A DNA stretch of 64,000 bases from RGIG4576 sp964606575 (lineage in GTDB: Bacteria > Bacteroidota > Bacteroidia > Bacteroidales > Muribaculaceae). Numbering within the stretch: the stretch's first letter is position 1; the number at the start of each line of letters is the position of its first letter. Location of the stretch: NCBI GenBank assembly GCA_964606575.1, contig CAZSHA010000004.1, positions 1-64,000 of the forward strand. Reading direction: 5' to 3'. This document shows, in pieces, positions 17,780-25,078 of this stretch. The notes under the pieces were generated by a model. The model saw only the letters and a program-made list of their open reading frames with translations, searched no databases and was not told the DNA's origin. The position numbers were made by a program, and so were the translations under genes.

Positions 17780-18054
17780 AAGCGTTTCAGCTTTATTCCA
17801 TTACGGAAAATTCGCCAAAATTAGTCGAGGAATGAAGCAGTCAAAAGACGCTCGTGCTTGCCGTATCCACCCCTCAAGCGGGGTGCCGATATATCGGTGT
17901 GGCGTGGGGTGGACTGTTTATTTCGACAAAGGTGTTTGGCGATGCCTCCGTAATAATAAACTGGCAATGTCCTACGCCTTCGTTATTTATGAATTTTTGA
18001 AATATGTTTACTGCCAAATTCGGGGACACAGGCGGCTCTAAAATTTTATTCATT
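17780..18054 (+). other. Structured leader region with alternative hairpins and a 69-codon frame
   Basis: The leader can form CACCCC/GGGGTG (17868-17885), then a perfect 12-base palindrome CCGATATATCGG (17886-17897), while TGGGGTGG (17905-17912) can compete for the first CCACCCC (17867-17873). Base composition here is richer in G and C than the flanks. A frame at 17832-18041 encodes 69 basic residues with four Cys (starting MKQSKDARACRIH), overlapping the upstream edge of the longer beta-helix frame. I cannot tell whether it is translated. The region could be a regulatory leader, a dispersed repeat or a small gene. Confidence 0.35.
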
Positions 18055-19095
18055 ATGAAAAAATTAGTCTTAGCTGTCATGACGACAGTGTTGCCGTTGA
18101 TAGCAACGGCACAAACCACCGATGCCCAAATGGCAACATTACAACATGGTGACAAAACCACAGTGTTCCTAGGAAACAATGCCTTTGTCGATGCCTACAA
18201 TGCGGCAGCTGATTCTGCGGACGTAATCACGCTTTCAGCTGGTGAATTTACAGCCCCTAGTGTGGTTAGTAAATCAATTTCTGTTTATGGTACGGGATTT
18301 GAAAATGACACAGTAACAGGAACTAAGCGAACATTGATAAGAGGTGTGTTGTATCTTAAGCATGCTGATGGATATGATGATGACGGAAATTTGGTGAAAG
18401 CTGGAAAGAAAGTAGATGGCTCATATTTTGAAGGGCTATATATTGTTTCAGGTTTTAGATTTCAAAATAATAACAATGTAACATTAAAGAATATTACGAT
18501 TTCAAAATGTAAGATTGAAAATGATATTGACTCAGATGTAGATTTGGAGAATGTTATAATAAAACAATGTTCGTTTTCACGGTTCGGTATGTATGGTACA
18601 CGAATAGTTAAAAATCTATTAATAACGAACTGTCATTTTCATGACATAATTAATACTTCAACTAGTTCAGTGCATATTGATCATTCAATTTGGAGAAATA
18701 CTGAAAATGGCAGTTCTGATGTGCTTTGCACCAATAGTATTCTATATGGAACATTGTCATCAAGCTCTACGTCAAAGAATAACATTTTTATAGGAAAAAC
18801 ATCGACTGGCACAAATAATGCCAATGATGTGAACTGGACTGGTTTGGCTAACGCTGGAGTATGGGCAGAAGAAGGTAATGACGGTAGCTATTCGGCTGAA
18901 AAGACATTCGAGTTGAAAAATCCAAACAAGTATATCGGCACTGACGGAACACAAGTGGGTATTTGCGGTGGCGACTACCCTTGGAACAAGATTCCTTGCA
19001 TTCCTCGCATTATTGAGAGCGACATCGATACTAAAGTTAGTGCCGAGGGCAAATTGAAGGTGAGCATAAAGGTGGAAGCGCAAACTAAAATGTAA
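18055..19095 (+). CDS. Secreted right-handed beta-helix-like protein
   Basis: The 346-residue product begins with a clear Sec signal (MKKLVLAVMTTVLPLIATAQ), so I chose ATG 18055 over 18004. The middle has the repeating short beta-strand pattern of parallel beta-helices: NNVTLKNITISKCKIEN, VDLENVIIKQCSFS, RIVKNLLITNCHF and VLCTNSILYGTL. Its opening part (AYNAAADSADVITLSAGEF) resembles the start of pectate-lyase-like and DUF1565-like folds. No catalytic set is recognisable, and the end (KVSIKVEAQTKM) is not a T9SS signal. The next gene starts five bases later, so it is probably exported with, or bound to, that protein. The function is unknown. Confidence 0.65.
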   Translation: MKKLVLAVMTTVLPLIATAQTTDAQMATLQHGDKTTVFLGNNAFVDAYNAAADSADVITLSAGEFTAPSVVSKSISVYGTGFENDTVTGTKRTLIRGVLYLKHADGYDDDGNLVKAGKKVDGSYFEGLYIVSGFRFQNNNNVTLKNITISKCKIENDIDSDVDLENVIIKQCSFSRFGMYGTRIVKNLLITNCHFHDIINTSTSSVHIDHSIWRNTENGSSDVLCTNSILYGTLSSSSTSKNNIFIGKTSTGTNNANDVNWTGLANAGVWAEEGNDGSYSAEKTFELKNPNKYIGTDGTQVGICGGDYPWNKIPCIPRIIESDIDTKVSAEGKLKVSIKVEAQTKM

Positions 19096-19100
19096 GTGCC

Positions 19101-20825
19101 ATGTACAAGTTGAAAAGATATATTGCGTTGCTCCTGCTGATATCGGCATTTATCCCAGCCAATTCGCAGACGGTGACGATGAGCAGTTGCGAGTACTGGC
19201 TGGACGGGGCATACGAGAATCGTCAAACCGTACCGTTCGACGGGGAATGGAATGCTGAGCTGGATGTGTCATCTCTATCTACAGGGGTACACACGCTGTC
19301 AATGCGTTTCAGCGACAGCAAGAACCGTTGGAGCGGTCCGATAACCAAATATTTCGTCCGCACGGCAGACGGTTGGTCAGACAACGCATTGAAGAGCTAC
19401 CGCTATTGGATAGACGGCGATTTTGCCGGTGGCGTTAGCGGAGAGCTTGGTGCTGACGGCTTGTTAGAGCTTGATCTTGATATGTCGTCTTTAGCTCCTG
19501 GTGTGCATACGTTGTCGATGTGCTTCAGCGATAGCAAGAATCGTTTAAGCAGCCCGATAACCAAATATTTCGTCCGCACGGCAGACGGTTGGTCAGACAA
19601 CGCTTTAAAAAGCTACCGCTATTGGATAGACGGCGATTTTGCCGGTGGCGTTAGCGGAGAGCTTGGTGCTGACGGCTTGTTAGAGCTTGATCTTGATATG
19701 TCGTCTTTAGCTCCTGGTGTGCATACGTTGTCGATGTGCTTCAGCGATAGCAAGAATCGTTTAAGCAGCCCGATAACCAAATATTTCGTCCGCACGGCAG
19801 ACGGTTGGTCAGACAACGCTTTAAAAAGCTACCGCTATTGGATAGACGGCGATTTTGCCGGTGGCGTTAGCGGAGAACTCGGAACTGATGGTTTGATTCA
19901 GTTGGAACTGGATATGTCGGATTTGTGCAAGGGCGTGCATACGCTTTCTGTCCAAACCGAGGACACTTATGGTCGTAAGAGTTCTCCTATCGTGAGATAT
20001 TTCGTGGTGGCTGGAGCTAATCTTGCCGACAACAAGATTTCGGCTTACGAGTATTGGTTTAACGAGGGTCGTAGGACTAGAGTGGAGGTAGATCCTGTAA
20101 ATCCGTTTGAATTGACCGACTTATGGATAGATATAAAGGATGTCGTGCCTCACAAGATACCTGCGGATTATCGGTTTGACACGCAAGAGCTGACAGCATG
20201 GTGCGATGACGATGTATATTTTGGTATGCAGGTGTACGACCTTGCTGGCAACGGTACAGAGGCGGTGATGTCGGACACTTTCGCTATGGAAGTGCCGGTG
20301 AAAGTGGAGGTTGTAGAGCTGTCTAACGGAATCGAGCAACTGTTTGAGTCGCCAGAAGCCGGAGCAATCAAGGGATTCAGTATAAGGACTGAAGCAGGCG
20401 ACACGCTAGAATGGATGGTCAGACAAGATTGCGTTTTCGATCTATTCGATAACGAAGGCACTAGGTTAAGCTACAAGAGCGAGAAGCAGAAAGACGGCAT
20501 GACACTTTACAAGGCTGTTGCTGGAACAGCAGTCACATACGGTCTTGTGCATACGGCTACCACATTCGCAACCGAGATGTCGATAACTTGCTATGTGAAG
20601 GTGTATTCTGGGTTGGATGACAACTTGGATGAAGGTATAGCGGTATCTACGGCAGACGGTGAGTTACTAGTGACAAGCGGAGCGGAATCGCAGATACGCA
20701 TAGTTAACGCAGTAGGTATGACCGTGGTTAGCGATATGCTAGAATGCGGTGAAAACCGATACAAGCTGCCTAGCGGTGCATATATAGTGCAAGTGGAAGG
20801 CAAGACAGTGAAGGTGTTGTTGTAA
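19101..20825 (+). CDS. T9SS-exported surface protein with 72-residue repeats
   Basis: The 574-residue protein has an N-terminal signal (residues 1-23, ending NSQ) and about five tandem units of roughly 72 residues. Each carries YWIDGDFAG-like, GVHTLSMCFSDSKNR and PITKYFVR segments; units 2 and 3 are identical, units 1, 4 and 5 diverge. A further beta-rich region leads to a C-terminal domain like type A T9SS sorting signals (IRIVNAVGMTVV, LPSGAYIVQVEGKTVKVLL). Such proteins are normally moved through the outer membrane and anchored or released. The repeats suggest an adhesive or structural stalk, which is inference. It is co-transcribed with the beta-helix gene. Confidence 0.75.
   Translation: MYKLKRYIALLLLISAFIPANSQTVTMSSCEYWLDGAYENRQTVPFDGEWNAELDVSSLSTGVHTLSMRFSDSKNRWSGPITKYFVRTADGWSDNALKSYRYWIDGDFAGGVSGELGADGLLELDLDMSSLAPGVHTLSMCFSDSKNRLSSPITKYFVRTADGWSDNALKSYRYWIDGDFAGGVSGELGADGLLELDLDMSSLAPGVHTLSMCFSDSKNRLSSPITKYFVRTADGWSDNALKSYRYWIDGDFAGGVSGELGTDGLIQLELDMSDLCKGVHTLSVQTEDTYGRKSSPIVRYFVVAGANLADNKISAYEYWFNEGRRTRVEVDPVNPFELTDLWIDIKDVVPHKIPADYRFDTQELTAWCDDDVYFGMQVYDLAGNGTEAVMSDTFAMEVPVKVEVVELSNGIEQLFESPEAGAIKGFSIRTEAGDTLEWMVRQDCVFDLFDNEGTRLSYKSEKQKDGMTLYKAVAGTAVTYGLVHTATTFATEMSITCYVKVYSGLDDNLDEGIAVSTADGELLVTSGAESQIRIVNAVGMTVVSDMLECGENRYKLPSGAYIVQVEGKTVKVLL
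19395..19876 (+). repeat. Perfect 216-bp tandem repeat
   Basis: Bases 19395-19660 are identical to 19611-19876, a lag of 216 bases (72 codons), giving two full copies plus 50 bases of a third. The first 50 bases of unit junction at about 19338-19387 also match 19554-19603. It is in frame inside the T9SS protein. Synonymous positions are conserved too, so the copies are recent or homogenised. Confidence 0.95.
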
Positions 20826-20848
20826 TGCTCAAATAGAAAACAATGATG

Positions 20849-20890
20849 AAAATAGGCGATGTTAGCTGTTTTTAACACCGCCTATTTTTT
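20849..20890. terminator. Terminator between the T9SS protein and histidine phosphatase genes
   Basis: AAAATAGGCG and CGCCTATTTT form a 10-base stem with an internal GTTA/TAAC pairing, ending in T6. It lies between convergent genes and can act in both directions. Confidence 0.85.
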
Positions 20891-20895
20891 GTATG

Positions 20896-22161
20896 TTAAT
20901 GAGTTGACAGTTTGGTCAGGTAAAATTTCCGTAAGTCGCTCCATTTGTAATATGGAGCAGTTGAAGATTGTATTGGGAGCGATGCTTCCGCTTCGTTGAG
21001 AAGTACTTTTACTAGTATTTCATTATCGTCGTTGTTTCGGTAAAAGATTATTTGGATGTTGCTTGCCATAGGGAATATTTCGTGTGCTTGCCACTCTTCG
21101 GCTAATTGATTGAGGTCGTTGACACGCTTGTTGCAATCGTTAAGCTCCATTAAGCAGGCTAGCGGCAACACGCATATTTCATGACCGAAACGCAGTGATG
21201 CTCCATTTTTACCGGTGGCTATTGCATTGTCGGCACTTGTTATGATATTGTTTAGCAAGTTTTGTTGAATAAATGGCAATTTTCCCTCTAATTGAACGGA
21301 ATTTCCATAGCCAAGGTACCAAAACTTATTCCATTGTTTCCAATAGGCGAACAGTTCTTCGAAAGTGAATAAATCATAGAAGTTGAAATCAAAATTATGG
21401 CTTTGCATGTTGCTGGCAATGTCAAACATGTTGTCCATAAACTTTCTAGAGTCAATGCTATCGCTCAAAAAATCTTGATTGTTGATTAGCTGGCTGATAA
21501 ATCGCTTATATGGGATGCCCTTAGCCGTAATTTCCTTATATATGGCGCGAGCTTTGTCGTGCGTGCGATGTATCTCGTCATCGTAGTAGTTCATATAGTA
21601 CATGTCGGCTTGGCTGGCATCATGATTAATACGTAGGCTAGGGTTTAATGCTTTCAATTCTTGACATTCGTTTTCCATAGAAAGGATGCAACGGATAACA
21701 ACCGTAGAGCGTGCGTTAATTTCCGCGCTATCAGAAAATACCTCAGGAAAATTGCGGAACATGCGGCGGGCTATGTTGCGATGTTGAATAGCACCAAGTT
21801 CGGTAAGTTCACCAAGACGATTGTTTGAGGCTTCTTTTAAGATTCTTAGTTTTGATAGGGTTTCCTTTCCTTTTGCTGTCAGATAACCATATTTATCAGC
21901 TTTCTCCAACGTTTCCACTGGTTGGCTGTATTGTTTCGCAGCAATGAGCCAACGACTACCGTGCCTGCCATAATGCTCAATGTGGAAAGGCGCATAACCA
22001 TCGGGTGATGGTGTGTATTTTACATTTTGTATATCGGGATAAGCAAGATAATTGCCACCGCTAAGATAAATGTTGCCTTTAATCTCATCTTTGATGCTTT
22101 GTGAAAATAGCAGGTGAGATGCAAAGATGATTGTTAAAAGTGTGAAATATAAACGTTTCAT
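20896..22161 (-). CDS. Histidine acid phosphatase (MINPP/phytase-like)
   Basis: The 421-residue protein has a signal peptide (MKRLYFTLLTIIFASHLLFSQ) and the branch-2 histidine phosphatase active site HYGRHGSRWL near residue 66. A late RFGHEICVLPL supplies the second catalytic His and the neighbouring acid (HE rather than HD). This layout resembles multiple inositol polyphosphate phosphatases, which release phosphate from phytate. The substrate here is inference. It is periplasmic or surface-associated, and appears monocistronic with a TAACTTTG element upstream. Confidence 0.85.
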   Translation of the reverse strand: MKRLYFTLLTIIFASHLLFSQSIKDEIKGNIYLSGGNYLAYPDIQNVKYTPSPDGYAPFHIEHYGRHGSRWLIAAKQYSQPVETLEKADKYGYLTAKGKETLSKLRILKEASNNRLGELTELGAIQHRNIARRMFRNFPEVFSDSAEINARSTVVIRCILSMENECQELKALNPSLRINHDASQADMYYMNYYDDEIHRTHDKARAIYKEITAKGIPYKRFISQLINNQDFLSDSIDSRKFMDNMFDIASNMQSHNFDFNFYDLFTFEELFAYWKQWNKFWYLGYGNSVQLEGKLPFIQQNLLNNIITSADNAIATGKNGASLRFGHEICVLPLACLMELNDCNKRVNDLNQLAEEWQAHEIFPMASNIQIIFYRNNDDNEILVKVLLNEAEASLPIQSSTAPYYKWSDLRKFYLTKLSTH

Positions 22162-22185
22162 ATACGTGCTTTAATTTGTGTGCGA

Positions 22186-22193
22186 CAAAGTTA
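22186..22193 (-). promoter_or_regulatory. -7 element TAACTTTG for the histidine phosphatase
   Basis: CAAAGTTA on the plus strand is TAACTTTG on the minus strand, 24 bases before the ATG. No -33 match is clear. Confidence 0.45.
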
Positions 22194-22211
22194 GCTTAAA
22201 AAATCAGAAAT

Positions 22212-22239
22212 AAAAAAACGCCCATGTGAGGCGTTTTTT
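22212..22239 (-). terminator. Terminator of malic enzyme
   Basis: AAAACGCC and GGCGTTTT pair around CATGTGA, with A and T tracts at either end. It follows the malic enzyme stop in the minus direction. Confidence 0.85.
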
Positions 22240-22262
22240 AATATATATTCAAGGATTTGTAG

Positions 22263-24548
22263 TTAACAATGCCTCATTTTTTCCAAAACGGCTGCATCTA
22301 TCACAGCAATAGTAGTAAGGTTCACGATGTCACGAACCGAAGCATTTATACCTATAAAGTGAATAGGCTTGTTAAGACCCATCTGTATAGGACCAATAAG
22401 TTCGGCAACACCCATTTCAAGCATCATGCGGTAAATAGTGTTTGCCGCACTTAGGTTAGGGAATACAAGAGTGTTCACATCCTTACCGAATAGCTTGTTG
22501 AATGGATAGGTCTTGTCACGCAAATCTTTGTTAAGGGCGTAGTGTACTTGCATTTCTCCATCAACGTTGATTTCTGGATAATTGTTGTGAAGAATCTCCA
22601 CAGCCTCATGAACCTCTTTAGGTCCATGCTCCTTGTTTGAACCGAAGTTGCTGTAAGACACCATTGCGATAACTGGATTATGTGCGAAATATTGAACAGA
22701 ACTATCGGCAAGTCTTGCTATATCAACCAATGTTTCGGCATCATTGTCATGGTTTACCGATGTGTCGGAAAGGAAATAAGTGCCTAGCTTGGTGTTCATG
22801 ATGTGCATAGTTGCAAAATGATTGTAGCATGGGCGAATACCTATCACATCTTTTGCTATTTGTACAGTGTCGTGATTACCGCCAGAATAAGTGCCTGTGA
22901 TGAAAGCATCGGCATCACCATTTTCAACCATCATCATACCGAAATAGTTGCGGTCAAACATTTTTTCCAATGCTTCTTGATAGGTCAAGCCTTCACGCTG
23001 ACGCTTCTCTGCCAATTTGTGAGCATATTTGCTTCTTCTTTCGGCTTCACGGTCGTGGCGTAGGTTAATAATTGGAATATTTGTGATATCCAAATCAAGT
23101 TTCTTAGCACGCTTGCTTATCATTTCCTCGTTTCCAAGAAGGATAGGGTAGCATATCTTCTCGTTGTAAGCCTGAACAGCAGCTTGAAGCATATTGTCTG
23201 TATTGGCTTCGGCAAATACGACACGCTTTGGATTGCGTTTAGCTTCTTCAGTGAAACGACGCATCAACTTGTTGTCATATCCCATTAGACGTTTTAACTT
23301 TTCTTCGTATGCATCCCAATCGGTAATAGGACGTTTTGCTACACCTGATTCCATTGCCGCACGTGCCACAGCCGGTGAAACCCATGTGATAAGTCTAGGG
23401 TCTAACGCCTTTGGCAATATGTAGTTACGACCAAATTTCAAATCGGTCATATTGTATGCTTTGTTCACAACAGAAGGAACATGCTCCTTGGCAAGCGCTG
23501 CGATAGCCTTGACTGCTGCAAGTTTCATTTCCTCATTGATTGTTGTAGCTCCGCAATCTAATGCACCACGGAAAATGTAAGGGAATCCAATTACATTATT
23601 GATTTGATTAGGATAATCAGAACGACCTGTTGCAAAAATCAAGTCTTTTCTTGATTCAACCGCCTTGTCGTATTCAATTTCAGGGTCAGGATTTGCTAGA
23701 GCGAATACGATAGGATTTTTTGCCATAGATTGCAACATTTCTTGAGTCACAACATCCTTAACTGATAGTCCGAGGAATACGTCGGCATCTTTCATTGCTT
23801 CTTCAAGCGTGGTAATATCCCTATCGGTTGCAAATTCAGCCTTTTGTGGATTCAGGTCTTTACGTGATTTTGTGATAACACCCTTGCTGTCGCACATGAC
23901 TATATTTTCTTTCTTTACGCCAAGTGCCATGTATAGTTTAGTACATGAAACGGCAGCTGCGCCTGCACCATTAACGACAAGTTTCACTTCTTCAATCTTT
24001 TTACCTTGAATCTCAAGGGCGTTAAGAAGTCCAGCACCTGAAATTATGGCTGTACCGTGCTGGTCGTCGTGCATTACAGGGATATCGCATTCTTCTTTTA
24101 AACGTCGCTCAATCTCGAAACACTCGGGAGCTTTAATGTCTTCTAGGTTTATTCCGCCGAATGTGGGAGAAATTGCTTTTACTGCTTGTATGAATTTTTC
24201 GGGGTCGTTTTCGTTTACTTCAATATCGAAGCAGTCAAGACCTCCGAATATCTTAAACAACAGAGCTTTCCCTTCCATAACGGGCTTTCCAGCCAAAGCA
24301 CCTATATTGCCTAATCCAAGTACAGCAGTGCCATTGGAAATAACTGCTACTAGATTGCCTTTGCTAGTGTATTCGTAGGCATCATGCGGATTCTCTTTGA
24401 TTTCCAAGCAAGGATAAGCCACACCTGGCGAGTAAGCTAGCGATAAGTCACTTTGTGATGAGTAAGGCTTGGTGGGAACTGTTTCTATTTTTCCCGGCTT
24501 CCCGATTTTATGATAATCGAGAGCCATTTCTTTTGTGATTTTTGTCAT
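22263..24548 (-). CDS. maeB: NADP-dependent malic enzyme with phosphotransacetylase-like domain
   Basis: MaeB decarboxylates malate to pyruvate. The 761-residue protein has an N-terminal malic enzyme part (SLAYSPGVAYPC, HDDQHGTAIISGAGLLNAL, and the nucleotide site VVNGAGAAAVSC) up to about residue 410. A C-terminal phosphate-acetyltransferase-like domain follows (VVFAEANTDNMLQAA, ITGTYSGGNHDTVQIA), probably regulatory rather than catalytic. I chose ATG 24548 (MTKITKEMALDYHK): an extended GTG start at 24641 would coincide with the -7 element. Confidence 0.95.
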   Translation of the reverse strand: MTKITKEMALDYHKIGKPGKIETVPTKPYSSQSDLSLAYSPGVAYPCLEIKENPHDAYEYTSKGNLVAVISNGTAVLGLGNIGALAGKPVMEGKALLFKIFGGLDCFDIEVNENDPEKFIQAVKAISPTFGGINLEDIKAPECFEIERRLKEECDIPVMHDDQHGTAIISGAGLLNALEIQGKKIEEVKLVVNGAGAAAVSCTKLYMALGVKKENIVMCDSKGVITKSRKDLNPQKAEFATDRDITTLEEAMKDADVFLGLSVKDVVTQEMLQSMAKNPIVFALANPDPEIEYDKAVESRKDLIFATGRSDYPNQINNVIGFPYIFRGALDCGATTINEEMKLAAVKAIAALAKEHVPSVVNKAYNMTDLKFGRNYILPKALDPRLITWVSPAVARAAMESGVAKRPITDWDAYEEKLKRLMGYDNKLMRRFTEEAKRNPKRVVFAEANTDNMLQAAVQAYNEKICYPILLGNEEMISKRAKKLDLDITNIPIINLRHDREAERRSKYAHKLAEKRQREGLTYQEALEKMFDRNYFGMMMVENGDADAFITGTYSGGNHDTVQIAKDVIGIRPCYNHFATMHIMNTKLGTYFLSDTSVNHDNDAETLVDIARLADSSVQYFAHNPVIAMVSYSNFGSNKEHGPKEVHEAVEILHNNYPEINVDGEMQVHYALNKDLRDKTYPFNKLFGKDVNTLVFPNLSAANTIYRMMLEMGVAELIGPIQMGLNKPIHFIGINASVRDIVNLTTIAVIDAAVLEKMRHC

Positions 24549-24640
24549 AACAAATAAGTTATTGCGTAGATTGTGATTCAAAAATAAAATAAGCGTAACC
24601 AGCTTATTTAGAAAACAAGCGTGATTAACGTAGAGTTTCA

Positions 24641-24648
24641 CAAAGTTA
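24641..24648 (-). promoter_or_regulatory. -7 element TAACTTTG for maeB
   Basis: CAAAGTTA reads TAACTTTG on the minus strand, 92 bases before the ATG at 24548. A TTG (24672-24674) lies 23 bases upstream. It implies a longish leader of about 85 bases. Confidence 0.45.
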
Positions 24649-24770
24649 ATGATTTATTATTAATAAGTGTGCAAGAATTTATTAAAATTGTAAAATGTGG
24701 CAAAATGAAAGCCTTTTGTTGTGTTTTGAAATGTTGAATGATGTTGTGTGTGGCACGAGTGACCGATTTA

Positions 24771-24802
24771 TTTGTGATATTTGACAAACGTTTGTATCTT
24801 TG
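24771..24802 (+). promoter_or_regulatory. Promoter upstream of the small membrane protein and dxs
   Basis: TTTG (24771-24774), 20 bases, then TATCTTTG (24795-24802): an essentially ideal Bacteroidota -33/-7 pair. Transcription would start a few bases before ATG 24814. Confidence 0.65.
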
Positions 24803-24813
24803 TATCTGCAAGA

Positions 24814-25011
24814 ATGATTAAAAACGACAAAAAGATGTGTGCATCAAATATAATACGTTTCGGGTTTATAATAGCTTTATGGCTCGTGTTGTGCTATCTG
24901 CTGTTGACAAGATCGGCAAAGATTGATTTCATGGTGATATTCGCAATCGTGTCATCGGGTATTGTAGTTTTTGTACCATTATATAAGAAATATATAAGAG
25001 GGAAAAAGTGA
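24814..25011 (+). CDS. Small two-helix membrane protein, unknown function
   Basis: The product is 65 residues (MIKNDKKMCASN...), or 58 if ATG 24835 is used. It has two predicted membrane helices (FGFIIALWLVLCYLLL and FMVIFAIVSSGIVVFV) and a basic C-terminal tail (YKKYIRGKK). The promoter ends 11 bases upstream, so an earlier frame start at 24781 is excluded and the leader would be very short for ATG 24814; 24835 may be the true start. dxs follows after 67 bases with no evident terminator, so they probably share a transcript. I do not recognise the family. Confidence 0.55.
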   Translation: MIKNDKKMCASNIIRFGFIIALWLVLCYLLLTRSAKIDFMVIFAIVSSGIVVFVPLYKKYIRGKK

Positions 25012-25078
25012 ATTTGCAAGGCAGTAACATCGTTGCAAATTACATTTTCCTTATATTAAACAATGAAATTAAGGATAG

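Noticed and set aside
19403..19816. Two identical 65-codon minus-strand frames
   Set aside because: They are antisense shadows of the 216-bp repeat in the T9SS protein gene and have no start context of their own.
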